NCBI RefSeq assembly: GCF_003412455.1
Contig: NZ_QTJU01000007.1
Coordinates: forward strand, 248,001-312,000
Reading direction: 5' to 3'
Origin: Deminuibacter soli
Lineage (GTDB): Bacteria > Bacteroidota > Bacteroidia > Chitinophagales > Chitinophagaceae
Length of the DNA: 64,000 bases
The position numbers and the translations under genes are program-made. Under the pieces are notes generated by a model. That model had not been told where the DNA came from. It saw only the letters and a list, made by a program, of their open reading frames with translations, and made no database searches. Of this stretch, positions 24,586-35,200 are shown piece by piece; position 1 is the first letter of the stretch; each line of letters opens with the position of its first letter.

Positions 24586-27186
24586 ATGAATTACGCATGC
24601 TGTGACACCAACCGCCGTACACTGGTAAAAGAACACCCGGTACTCAATGGCATCGATTTCCTGGAAGTGCAGGATATTTCAACCGATCCCATAGAACTGC
24701 GGCAAACCACCCTGCTGGTGCATTGTTTAAAATACATTGCGCCCGGCAGTATTGGTGTTGACAATGTTATTATCACCGGCGGCGAAAGCATCCGCAACAT
24801 TGAAGTGGTAAGTGTGGAAGTAGGCGCTGCCACGCCATTGCCCGTATCACCTGCATTGGCCGATGAAACCATTTTAACCGTGCATGTAAAAGCAGCAGGT
24901 GATTTTTCTACCTATACCCTGCAGCTGGTGAACGACGACGATGACCACACACCACTCAGCGGTTTTGATGTAATGATGTCGGCCGTGGATTTCTCTTTCA
25001 AGGTAACCTGCCCGGCAGATATTGACTGCGCCACCGATTGCGGCTGCAGTCACGAACCGGCAGAAGATTCGGATATCAACTACCTCGCAAAAGATTACAG
25101 CAGCTTTAAACAGCTCATGCTCGACCGCATGTCGCTGCTGATGCCGCAATGGACAGAACGCAACCCCGCCGACCTGGGTATTACCCTGGTTGAGCTGTTT
25201 GCCTATATAGGCGACTACCTCAGCTACCGGCAGGATGCCATTGCCACAGAAGCCTACCTGGATACCGCGCTGCAGCGCATTTCTGTAAAGCGACATGCCA
25301 GGCTGGTAGACTACTTTATGCACGACGGCTGCAATGCACGTGTATGGCTGCATGTGCGGCTGAACAATACGGTAAAGCATCTTACGCTGTACGAAAAAAA
25401 TACGCCGTACTTAACACAGTTTTTTACTACGGTACCCAATATGCCTGCATCCATGTCAATCGGCAGCGATGTATACCGCAAGCTGCTGGAAGCAGATGCA
25501 GGCGCATTTGAAATCATTGGTGATGAAAACAGCATAATACTGTATCCCGAACACAATGAAATGCCTTTTTATACCTGGGATGCAGAAGAGTGCTGTTTGC
25601 CCAAAGGCGCTACACAGGCTACGCTGGCAGGTTATTACCCCAACCTGAAGCCGGGCATGGTACTGGTGCTGGCCGAAGTAACCGGGCCTGCAACAGGCAA
25701 TGCAGCAGATGCCGATCCTACACACCGTTACCCGGTAAAGCTCACAGCAGTAAGTTACAGCTACGATTACCTGCACACCCTGCCTGTTGATTCGCCGCTG
25801 ACCTCACCACCCGAATCGCCGGCAAGTGCAGTGTATTTACCGGTAACACAGATCACCTGGCACGCCGATGATGCCTTGCCTGCTGCGCTGTGTATTTCGG
25901 CACGCAACAAAAATGATTACTTCAATAATGTAAGCATAGCCTGGGGAAATATTGTACTGGCTGATTATGGGCTTACAACAGATGATACACCATTGCCTTC
26001 ACTGGTGCCTGAAGCGGCACTGTCATATGCAGCAGCCTGCCACGGCCATTGCGATGATACCCTGCAGCAAACGCTGGTACAGCCCAGGTACAATCCGCAT
26101 TTGCAGCAATCGCCCGTTACGCAGGCCGTGCCTTATCTCGTTAACGGCAAAGCGCCGGTATCTGCAAGCGCTGTGCGCAGTTGGGCCATGCGCGATACCA
26201 TGCCTGCCGTTAAATTATATCAAACAGTAGATGGTTTGCCTACCGATGAGTGGCTGCCCGCCAAAGATTTGATTGGTGTGGAAGGCAATGCCAAAAAAAT
26301 AGTGGTAGAGACCGATAATGCCGGCATTGCCTGGCTGCGGTTCGGTGACAATTTGCAGGGGTCAAGACCTGCTTCCGGAACGGTGTTTACGGCCGTTGTG
26401 CGCAAGGGGAATGGCATTGCAGGTAATGTTGGTGCAGGTACGGTAACACACATGGCCAGCAACGACCCGCTGGTAACCGGTGATGAAAATATTTTGTCTG
26501 TCAGCAACCCGCTGCCAGGCTGGGGAGGCACCGAACCGGAGGCCATGGAGCATGTGAAACGCGATGCACCCGAAGCATTCCGCACACAGGAGCGTGCTGT
26601 AACAGCGGCAGATTTTGAAGATGTGGCCAAACGCAGCAGCAACCAGGTGCAGCGGGCGGCATGCACTTTCCGGTGGACAGGCAGCTGGCGCACCGCATTT
26701 GTTACGGTTGACCGTAAGGGCAGCACTATTGTAGACGCACCATTTGAAAACCTGTTAACCACTAACATGGAAAAATATCGCATGGCCGGTCAGGACATCG
26801 AGATTGACGGGCCGGTGTATGTATCGCTCGAAATTGATATGACCGTTTGCGTCACTGCCGGTTATTTCGCTGCCGATGTGAAAGCCGATCTGGCTGCGCG
26901 TTTCAGCAGTCGCATACTTTCCAACGGCACACCCGGTTTCTTTCATCCCGATAATTTCACATTCGGTCAAACCGTTTACCTCAGCGCCCTGTACGCAGTG
27001 GCACAGGCTACAGAAGGCATTGATTCGGTACGCATCACCAAATTCCAGCGGCAGGGGCAACCGGATAATGCCGCACTGCTCAGCGGTAAACTGATACTGA
27101 ACCGCCTGGAAATAGCAAGACTGGATAACGACAGGAATTTCCCTTCACACGGTGTATTAAACCTGTTGATGGTGGGAGGCAAATAA
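24586..27186 (+). CDS. Baseplate J-like wedge protein, first copy
   Basis: The 866-residue protein belongs to the eCIS putative baseplate assembly proteins (Afp11/gp6-like): YLAKDYSSFKQLMLDRMSLLMPQWTERNPADLGITLVELFAYIGDYLSYRQDAIATEAYL, then a long insertion. The C-terminal baseplate-J part follows: WLRFGDNLQGSRPASGTVFTAVVRKGNGIAGNVGAG, FRTQERAVTAADFEDVA. Cysteines in the N-terminal region (CDTNRR; CPADIDCATDCGCSHE) form a possible metal or disulfide cluster. The next gene is a second related protein. Confidence 0.9.
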   Translation: MNYACCDTNRRTLVKEHPVLNGIDFLEVQDISTDPIELRQTTLLVHCLKYIAPGSIGVDNVIITGGESIRNIEVVSVEVGAATPLPVSPALADETILTVHVKAAGDFSTYTLQLVNDDDDHTPLSGFDVMMSAVDFSFKVTCPADIDCATDCGCSHEPAEDSDINYLAKDYSSFKQLMLDRMSLLMPQWTERNPADLGITLVELFAYIGDYLSYRQDAIATEAYLDTALQRISVKRHARLVDYFMHDGCNARVWLHVRLNNTVKHLTLYEKNTPYLTQFFTTVPNMPASMSIGSDVYRKLLEADAGAFEIIGDENSIILYPEHNEMPFYTWDAEECCLPKGATQATLAGYYPNLKPGMVLVLAEVTGPATGNAADADPTHRYPVKLTAVSYSYDYLHTLPVDSPLTSPPESPASAVYLPVTQITWHADDALPAALCISARNKNDYFNNVSIAWGNIVLADYGLTTDDTPLPSLVPEAALSYAAACHGHCDDTLQQTLVQPRYNPHLQQSPVTQAVPYLVNGKAPVSASAVRSWAMRDTMPAVKLYQTVDGLPTDEWLPAKDLIGVEGNAKKIVVETDNAGIAWLRFGDNLQGSRPASGTVFTAVVRKGNGIAGNVGAGTVTHMASNDPLVTGDENILSVSNPLPGWGGTEPEAMEHVKRDAPEAFRTQERAVTAADFEDVAKRSSNQVQRAACTFRWTGSWRTAFVTVDRKGSTIVDAPFENLLTTNMEKYRMAGQDIEIDGPVYVSLEIDMTVCVTAGYFAADVKADLAARFSSRILSNGTPGFFHPDNFTFGQTVYLSALYAVAQATEGIDSVRITKFQRQGQPDNAALLSGKLILNRLEIARLDNDRNFPSHGVLNLLMVGGK

Positions 27187-27201
27187 ACGCATTGAAGTAC
27201 C

Positions 27202-30000
27202 ATGATGGACACACAAAATGATTGCGGCTGCTGTGATGGTGTTTCTGCTGAAACACCGCAGGCCATTACCAACCGGCCGGGCTTATCGGCCGTAGCCTAC
27301 CGCACAGGTACCCGGCAAACGTTTAAAGAAAGTTTGCTGGCAAGGTTAACCTCGCTGCACCAGCCTGCGCTGAATGCATTTACCAGTCGCAGTGACGATG
27401 ATTTCACCATTGCCCTGCTCGATGCATTCGCCACCATGGGCGATGTGCTCACCTTTTACCAGGAACGCATTGCCAATGAAGCCTGGCTGCGTACGGCAAC
27501 AGAACGCCTGTCTGTACTGCAGCTGGCAAGGCTCATCGGGTATGAATTGAATCCCGGCGTAGCGGCTTCTGCCTATCTCGCATTTACGCTCGACAATACG
27601 CCCGGTGCCCTGGGGCAGGCGCTTTCGTTAAACCCCATCACCAGCACCAAACAATTGCTGCCGCCGGTACGCATCGATGCCGCCACCAGGGTGCAGAGCA
27701 TTCCCGGCCCCGGCGAAACAGCACAAACCTTCGAAACCATTGAGCCGCTGGATGCCCATGTGGAATGGAACAGCATTCACCCGCTGCCGGCACAACCGCA
27801 GCTCATCAATGGCAGCACCAGCCTGTTTATAGTGCAGGGTACCAATACCAGTCTTAAACAGGGCAACATATTGCTGGTACGTTACCAGAACAGTTCTTAC
27901 CTGAAAAAAGTACAGCAGGTGGTGGTGAACGATGATGCCAAAACCACCTGGGTATACTGCGCAGATACCGGTGTTCAGCCGCCTGCGTTTAAACGGCCTG
28001 CAGGTCTTGCCATTGGCAGCGTAACGGATATACCGGAAAAAACAACACTCAGTCAAACCGTATTGCAAACCATTGTAAGCAAACAATGGGATCAGGCAGC
28101 CTTGCTGGCGCTGGTGCAAACACAGCAATGGCCGCTCGACGAGTTTGTAGCAGGCATGGCCAAGCTGCAGGCCGCAGGGCCTGCGGGTAATGGTGTGTTG
28201 TATGTATTCCGCAAAACAGCAGCTGTGTTTGCCGCCAATGCACCGTTGCAGGTAACACCATCTGGCAACACCATTCAAATGACTGAATGGCTGAGGGCAG
28301 CAGATGAAAACAACCATACGGCATACCTCGACAATGTATACGATGAAGTGCTGGCAGGCAGTTTTATCGCGGTTCACCAGCCTGGTGATGCGGTAGAACA
28401 ATCAAAAGTGGTGGCATTGAAACAGGTAGATACCATATCCCGGTATGCCTATGGCGTAGGCGCCAAAACAACGCGGCTGCAGTTCAATGCCATTACACCC
28501 AACTGGTGGCTCGATATCAAGGAAAAAATGGAAGCCGAAAAAGCCCTGGGAAAAGAGGAAGTGGTCGATTATAAATACACACATGGTGCGGCGCACGGGA
28601 AGAAAACAACCGTCAATGATGATTTTTCGCTGCTGCGCCCCATCAGCTTCCTGGTGCAGAGCGAAGTACTGCCGCTTGCACTCTCCCCGCTGAACGATGT
28701 AGTGGCCAATGCCAATACACCCGATACTGCACTTACGCTGGATGCCTTATACCTTGAATTGAAAAAAGGACAGGTGGTAATTCTTGCCGGAGAACGCAGT
28801 GACCTGAAAGGGGTAGTAGCCAGTGAGGTAATGACCATACAGGATGCCCTTACCGAAAACGGCTTAACCGTACTCACGTTTACCGCTGCGCTCGTATACA
28901 GTTATACACGCAGTACGGTAACCATCAATGCCAATGTTGCAGCAGCCACCCATGGCGAAACTGTACAGGAAACACTGGGCAGCGGTAATGCAGCTGCAAG
29001 ATTTCAGCGTTTTGTGCTGCAGCAGCCCCCGCTTACCTACACCGGCAGCAGTTCGGCCACCGGCGCTGCTTCTACCTTAACCATACGTGTAAACGATTTG
29101 CTGTGGGAAGAAGTGCCGGCATTTTACGGGCATGGCCCCACGGAACATATTTACATTACCCGCCGCGACGATGCAGGCGCTACCACGGTAATTTTTGGTG
29201 ATGGCATTACAGGTGCCTGTTTGCCTACCGGGCAGAATAATATCAAAGCCACCTACCGCAAGGGAATTGGCCTGGGCGGTTTGGTAAAAGCCAACCAGCT
29301 GTCGCAGCTGTTAACCCGCCCGCTGGGTGTTAAAACAGTAACCAACCCGCTTGCAGCAGCCGGTGCAGCAGATCCCGAACAACTGGAAGATGCCAGGCAG
29401 AATGCCACCTTAACCATACGTACACTGAACCGGGTAGTGTCCTTGCAGGATTACCAGGATTTTGCCCGCGCCTTTGCCGGTATTGCCAAAGCGCTCGCCA
29501 CGTGGACATGGAATGGCCAGCGCCGCTGTGTGCTGCTCACCATTGCAGGCGCTGCCGGTAAGGAAGTGCCCGCCGGCTCGCAGCTGTACGATCGTTTGCG
29601 GTTAGCCATTCTTGCACAGAGCGAGCCGCATGTAACCCTGTTTATGCAATCGTTCAAACCCGTGTACTTCCGCATCACCGGAACTGTGCAGGTGAATGCA
29701 GCATACCTTCCCGATAAAGTACTCACTGCCGTACAACAGGCACTCACAGATAATTTCTCTTTTGATGCGCGCAATTTCGGCGACCCGGTTGCCTACAGTG
29801 AAGTGGTAAGTGTAATACAGCATGTAGAAGGTGTGGATGCAGTAGACATCGATGCTTTTTACCGCAGCGACAGTACACCCGATGCCAACCCGCCTGCCAT
29901 TTTGTTTGCCCGTATGCCGCAGCCCGGTGACGATGGCATTTTGCCCGCAGAAATACTCATACTCGATCCCGCCCAACCGGCAGATATTAAACAGATGTAA
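27202..30000 (+). CDS. Baseplate J-like wedge protein, second copy
   Basis: The 932-residue protein has the same architecture as its neighbour: FTIALLDAFATMGDVLTFYQERIANEAWLRTATERLSVLQLARLIGYELNPGVAASAYLAF near the start, and the baseplate-J core near the end (FGDGITGACLPTGQNNIKATYRKGIGLGG; VVSLQDYQDFARAFAGIAKA). A short Cys-rich stretch is present at the N-terminus (CGCCDGVS). Two such proteins side by side correspond to the two wedge components in eCIS baseplates. The stop is followed 2 bp later by the next start. Confidence 0.88.
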   Translation: MMDTQNDCGCCDGVSAETPQAITNRPGLSAVAYRTGTRQTFKESLLARLTSLHQPALNAFTSRSDDDFTIALLDAFATMGDVLTFYQERIANEAWLRTATERLSVLQLARLIGYELNPGVAASAYLAFTLDNTPGALGQALSLNPITSTKQLLPPVRIDAATRVQSIPGPGETAQTFETIEPLDAHVEWNSIHPLPAQPQLINGSTSLFIVQGTNTSLKQGNILLVRYQNSSYLKKVQQVVVNDDAKTTWVYCADTGVQPPAFKRPAGLAIGSVTDIPEKTTLSQTVLQTIVSKQWDQAALLALVQTQQWPLDEFVAGMAKLQAAGPAGNGVLYVFRKTAAVFAANAPLQVTPSGNTIQMTEWLRAADENNHTAYLDNVYDEVLAGSFIAVHQPGDAVEQSKVVALKQVDTISRYAYGVGAKTTRLQFNAITPNWWLDIKEKMEAEKALGKEEVVDYKYTHGAAHGKKTTVNDDFSLLRPISFLVQSEVLPLALSPLNDVVANANTPDTALTLDALYLELKKGQVVILAGERSDLKGVVASEVMTIQDALTENGLTVLTFTAALVYSYTRSTVTINANVAAATHGETVQETLGSGNAAARFQRFVLQQPPLTYTGSSSATGAASTLTIRVNDLLWEEVPAFYGHGPTEHIYITRRDDAGATTVIFGDGITGACLPTGQNNIKATYRKGIGLGGLVKANQLSQLLTRPLGVKTVTNPLAAAGAADPEQLEDARQNATLTIRTLNRVVSLQDYQDFARAFAGIAKALATWTWNGQRRCVLLTIAGAAGKEVPAGSQLYDRLRLAILAQSEPHVTLFMQSFKPVYFRITGTVQVNAAYLPDKVLTAVQQALTDNFSFDARNFGDPVAYSEVVSVIQHVEGVDAVDIDAFYRSDSTPDANPPAILFARMPQPGDDGILPAEILILDPAQPADIKQM

Positions 30001-30002
30001 GC

Positions 30003-32189
30003 ATGCCATTCGATAGCAAAACCATTTACGAACTGTTGCCTTCCTGGTACCGCATGCGCGATGCCGATGCAGGCAACAGCATGGTAACACCTGAAGTGCT
30101 GCTGCGTATACAGGAACTGCAGCAACAGCTGAATGCCATACACGACCAGAATAGCCCCGAAGCGGCAGACTTGCAGGAACGCATTGATGAACAGCGGCGC
30201 GGCCCGCTGAAAGCCCTGCTGGCAATTGTAGCAGAACAGGTGGCTGTGCTGGAAGAGAACCTGGCGCAGTTATACGACGATCAATTCATAGAAACCTGTG
30301 CCGAATGGGTAGTGCCCTATATCGGCGACCTGGTAGGCACCAGCGGTATATTTACTTTTCCGGGTGCGCCTTTCAGCCAGCGCTCACAGGTGGCCGATAC
30401 CATGATGTACCGCCGCCGCAAAGGCACGGCAGCAGTAATTGAACAGCTGGCAAGGGATGTAACCGGGTGGAATGCGAGCGTGGTGGAATACTTCCAGGTG
30501 CTGGCTGCCACGCAATACATGAACCACCTGCGGCCCGGCAATTTATCCGTGGCCAACCTGCGCGATGCCACGGCCATGGAGTACGTAAATACACCGTTCG
30601 ACCGCATTCCGCATACAGCCGATGTGCGCAATATTGAACGCAAACGCGGCAAATACAATATCCCCAATGTAGGCATTCATTTGTGGCGCATAGGTAACTA
30701 CCAGTTAACGCAGTCGCCTGCTTTTGAAGCAGGTACCGGTATGTTCACCTTTGATGCGCTGGGCCGTAATGTACGCCTGTACAACAAACCCGAAGTAGAA
30801 GCCACCATTACGCATTTGGCTGCACCCGTAAATGTATCCATGCCATTGAGCAGGTGGGCGCTCGACAATAACCTTGAAGGGTATTACGGTGATGAAGAAG
30901 ACAAAAGCATTTTCATTACCATCAACAATAAAAAACTGGAGGCCGGGGTAGGACAGCAGTTGCACGATATCATCAGCATCTGCGACCTCAGCGATATCAC
31001 AGACAGCTGGGGCAATGTTACCGGCTGGAACCATGTGCCTGCACAACACAAGGTATCCATCGATCCTGTACTGGGCCGCATAGCCCTGCCAAACGAATGG
31101 CTACCCGAAACCTCGCAACCCATGGATGTGCGCGTAACCTATCAGTATGGCTTCAGCGCATCGATGGGCGGCGGCGAATACCTGCATGCAGATACTACTA
31201 CCTGGGAAGATCAGCCTGCCGTATTTAAAGTACCTGATGATGTGCCCACCATTCAGAAAGCACTGGATAAACTCGTGAATACAGGCGGCATTGTTGAAAT
31301 AGCGCATACAGACTGTTTGCACGAAACACCCGTGATACACGTACCCGAAGGTAAAACCATCGAGATACGCTCCGGCGAAGGCGCACGCGGTGTGCTGGTG
31401 CTGCAGGACGAACTGGTGATAACTGGCGGCGTTAATTCCGTATTTGTATTAAATGGCTTACTGGTAAGCGGCGGGGCTGTACGTGTACCTGCCACAGATA
31501 AAACCGGCAGTGCCAATGGCCTGCACGAACTCGATATACAACACTGTACCCTGTTACCGGTAAGCGATACACCTTCATTGTGGATTGATTTGCCGGACAC
31601 TACCCTGAAAATAGATGACAGCATTACCGGTGCCATCCGCGCATCGGAAGATGCCACGGTATACCTCAGCAACAGCATTGCCGATGCAGGCAGCGAAACC
31701 GGTGTGGCGTTTGCGGCAGCAGCGCCATTGCAGCCCGGTGCGGTATTGCATGCAGAGAACAGTACTGTTATTGGTAAGGTGTATACACGCATTATGCAAC
31801 TGGCATCCAACAGCATTTTCGTGGCGGCAACATTGCCCGCAGATGGCTGGCAGGCGCCTGTTATTGCAGCGCGTTTGCAGCAGGGCTGTATCCGGTTCTC
31901 TTATATTCCACCAGGATCAAAACTCCCCAGTGCCTATCAGTGCCAGCCCGTGGCAGGCAGTGATACAGACAGCATAAAACCTTCATTTACTTCCCTGCAA
32001 TACGGTGAAGCAGGCTATTGTCAGCTGGCCTTGCAATGCCCGTGTGTAATTAAAACAGGTGCATCAGATGGTGCCGAAATGGGTGCCTTTCATAACCTGT
32101 ACCAGCCGCAGCGCGAAGCCAACTTACGCAAACGGCTCAACGAATACCTGCCATTTGGTTTGGAGGCGGGTATCTTTTATGGTTCTTAA
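30003..32189 (+). CDS. Tail-protein-I-like baseplate protein with beta-helix region
   Basis: The 728-residue protein starts with a phage tail protein I-like domain (YELLPSWYRMRDADAG, IETCAEWVVPYIGDLVGTSGI, YRRRKGTAAVIEQLARDVTGW). A region with IGNYQLTQSPAF follows, then a right-handed beta-helix-like part (residues ~410-600) with VFVLNGLLVSGGAVRV and IQHCTLLP turns. It ends RKRLNEYLPFGLEAGIFY. In baseplates this type links wedge to fibres, and the beta-helix could be the fibre or receptor-facing part. It begins 2 bp after the preceding stop. Confidence 0.82.
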   Translation: MPFDSKTIYELLPSWYRMRDADAGNSMVTPEVLLRIQELQQQLNAIHDQNSPEAADLQERIDEQRRGPLKALLAIVAEQVAVLEENLAQLYDDQFIETCAEWVVPYIGDLVGTSGIFTFPGAPFSQRSQVADTMMYRRRKGTAAVIEQLARDVTGWNASVVEYFQVLAATQYMNHLRPGNLSVANLRDATAMEYVNTPFDRIPHTADVRNIERKRGKYNIPNVGIHLWRIGNYQLTQSPAFEAGTGMFTFDALGRNVRLYNKPEVEATITHLAAPVNVSMPLSRWALDNNLEGYYGDEEDKSIFITINNKKLEAGVGQQLHDIISICDLSDITDSWGNVTGWNHVPAQHKVSIDPVLGRIALPNEWLPETSQPMDVRVTYQYGFSASMGGGEYLHADTTTWEDQPAVFKVPDDVPTIQKALDKLVNTGGIVEIAHTDCLHETPVIHVPEGKTIEIRSGEGARGVLVLQDELVITGGVNSVFVLNGLLVSGGAVRVPATDKTGSANGLHELDIQHCTLLPVSDTPSLWIDLPDTTLKIDDSITGAIRASEDATVYLSNSIADAGSETGVAFAAAAPLQPGAVLHAENSTVIGKVYTRIMQLASNSIFVAATLPADGWQAPVIAARLQQGCIRFSYIPPGSKLPSAYQCQPVAGSDTDSIKPSFTSLQYGEAGYCQLALQCPCVIKTGASDGAEMGAFHNLYQPQREANLRKRLNEYLPFGLEAGIFYGS

Positions 32190-32207
32190 CAAACTCATCA
32201 TAAACTC

Positions 32208-32214
32208 AGGAGGG
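32208..32214 (+). promoter_or_regulatory. Strong Shine-Dalgarno sequence
   Basis: AGGAGGG lies 7 bp before the ATG at 32222. Most genes here lack such a site, as is usual for Bacteroidota, so this may reflect high translation of the DUF6519 protein or selection on that particular start. Confidence 0.55.
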
Positions 32215-32221
32215 TTCAACA

Positions 32222-35200
32222 ATGCCAGGCGATTATTCTCGTAAAACCTTTAACAGGCATAAGCACTACAGCGGTGTGCTTATGCAGCAGGGCCGTGTAC
32301 TGCTCGACGCTGACTGGAATGAGCAGCTGGCCATTCAGCAGCACAGAACAATTATTGAAACAAAGGATGTAATAGGTGTTTCGGGCGTGCCCAAAAAAAC
32401 AGATGGCTTTAAAATAACCGTATTAACCGATGCCAGCGATCTGCTGATTGCACCGGGACGCATATACGTGGATGGATTGCTTTGCGAACTGGAAAAGTCT
32501 GCTGTCTCTTACCTGCATCAGCCTTATTATCCGTTACCCGATCTGGGCAATTTTACCGGGCCTTTTGCACCACCGGACAGCCCGGTTACCAGTCCGCCGG
32601 ATAGCCCTTTAAGTCCGCCCGATAGCCCGCTCAGTCCGCCAGACAGCCCTTTAAGCCCACCGGCCAGCCCCGTGTTTGCACAGCTGAAAGATGGTGCTTA
32701 TCTCGTGTACCTGGATGCCTGGCAGCGTGAGATCAGTTACCTCGACGATCCGCATATTCACGAAGTAGCATTGGGTGAAGCAGACACCACCATGCGTTTG
32801 CAAACCGTATGGCAGGTAAAACTGCTGAACGTTGGTGCAGACAGCTCGGTGCCGCTTACCTGCGATACTGTATTCCCCGGCTATGTGGCATTGTCCATGC
32901 CGTCTACCGGTAAATTAACCGCGCAGACTGTACCGGTAAAACCGGGCGATAACCCTTGCGTGCTGCCGCCTTCAGCCGGTTACCAGCGGCTGGAAAACCA
33001 GCTGTACCGCGTACAGGTACACCAGGTAGATGCCAATGGCAAGCCAATGGGCTTTAAATGGTCGCGCGATAATGCTTCTGTTGAAACTACCATTACACAT
33101 ATTGAAGGCAATAAACTCACTGTAGCCTCTACCGGTAAAGATGATACGGTACTGGGCTTTGCTGCAGGGCAGTGGGCCGAAATAATCGATGAATCTGTTT
33201 CACTCGGCGCAGCGCCTTACCCGCTGGTGAAAATACAGGATGTAAACAACGGCATTATACAAATCAGCACCTCTGCTGCAGGCTATATTGGTAAAAAAGG
33301 ACTGAAGCTGCGCCGCTGGGATCAGGGTGCAGGCAGCACCGCAGCAGGTGCACCTGTAAACACCGGCTGGCTTGATATTGAAGGTGGCATACAGGTGAGC
33401 TTTGATAGCGGTAAATTTCATGCCGGTGACTACTGGCTGATACCTGCACGCACTGCTACCGGTAACATAGAATGGCCTTTGCAGGGTATGCCTGCCAAAC
33501 CCGCTGCATTGCAGCCTGTTGGCACATTGCACCACTACAGCAAACTCGCGCTGATACAGGTGGCAGACGGCAAAGCCGCACTGGTGCAGGATTGCCGTGA
33601 CCTGTTCCCTTCCCTTACCGATATCTGCGCAGAAGACATTTGTTTTGATAACGGCAACTGCAATTTCGGTGGCGCACAAACCGTGCAGGATGCACTTGAC
33701 CAGCTGTGTGCTGCGAACGACCTGCGCCTGCACAACAAATTGTTGCATGGTGTTGGGGTAATATGCGGGTTGAAGCTGATTTGCGGGCAGGCGCAGGTAG
33801 TGCGTTCTACCATGCTTTCTGCTTCAGGCGGCTTCCAGCTTACGCGGCAGAATGTAGTGCTTGAACCGGGCCATGCTATTGACTGCGAGGGTAACCTGGT
33901 ACAGGTTAAAAAGGAAACCATCTACAATGTAGTGGAAGAAGCCATCCGCGCCAAACTGCTGCCAGATGGCAAATCAGGCAAAGTAAACCTGATGCTGGCA
34001 GGCAATGGCGTGAAAGGTGCAGTGATTAATATAGAAGCGCACGGCAAGGAAAATTTCTGGGATGATGTACTGGAAGGTACCCTGCTTAAAGATTTTTATA
34101 ATGACTATATCCTGAGCTTTGTCAAGTACCTGAAAACACTGTCGCCTTTCCCGCTCACTGAAACAGCACCCATACCGGTAAACCAGCAGCGGTTAACAGC
34201 CGTGATCAATGTAATGGCACAACTGCTCAACTCAGCTACCGGTCCGTATGTATTTGTTTCAGGCACCAAAACACAAACCATACTGCGCACAGAAAAAGAC
34301 TGCGCCGGTGTTGCAGGAGACAAACTGTACGAAGACAAATTGCTGTGGTGTTTGTACAACGACCTGAAAAAACAACTGGGCAGCGAAACCTTCTGCGCCA
34401 TGTTCGATAACGATAACCCTTACCCGGATTATACCATTGACGAAGGTTTGGATACCGTATTTGGCCCGGCATTGAAAGTACACACCAAACTGCGTGTGCA
34501 TCCATCGGGCAATGTGGCATACACCTGCGGTACCGATAATAAAATATACGCCTACGACCTGCAGAAAAAGCTGTACAGCCAGGCACTGGTATTCCCGGCC
34601 AGTGATAAAATTGTTGTACAGGATATCCTGATTTCGCCTGATGGCAAAACCCTGTATACCGTAGGCGTGCTGGACGCTAAGGATTCTGTATTTGCCACTG
34701 CTGCCATTGATGCTGCAGGGGTACTCACCTGGGGGCCTACCTCATTGCGTTGCGGTTTCCAGTTTTCCACACTGGGCATGGCACAGGGCACGGCAACAGC
34801 AGGCGCAGCGGCTGCAACAGACAATACCCTGTATGCAATAGCAAAAGGACAGGGCATCTTTAAAATTGACAGCATTGGCACTGCCAACTTCAACGCAACA
34901 GTGGTAGAAGCATTCAGTGCCACCGGTTTGCTGGTGGTATCGGCTGATGGTGGCCGTGCTTATTGCGGTGTAAGTGCTACTGCCGGTATCGGCAATGTGT
35001 CCACTACATTTACCAGCATACACATCACCAAACTGAAAGCAACCGATACAGGTGCAGCACCCGATTTGCCGGTAACAGGCACCGACGCATGGAACGACCT
35101 GGTAATTCACAACAATATCATTTACGTTACGGCAAACAATGCAGCAGGCGCAACCGGCCGCATGGTATACCAGTTTGATTATACCTCTGTACTGAAGAAA

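Noticed and set aside
23748..24587. 279-residue minus-strand open frame
   Set aside because: It overlaps the spike, PAAR-like and gp25 genes on the opposite strand, all of which have clear family signatures.
27628..28401. 257-residue minus-strand frame
   Set aside because: It is antisense to the second baseplate-J-like gene and its translation has no family features.
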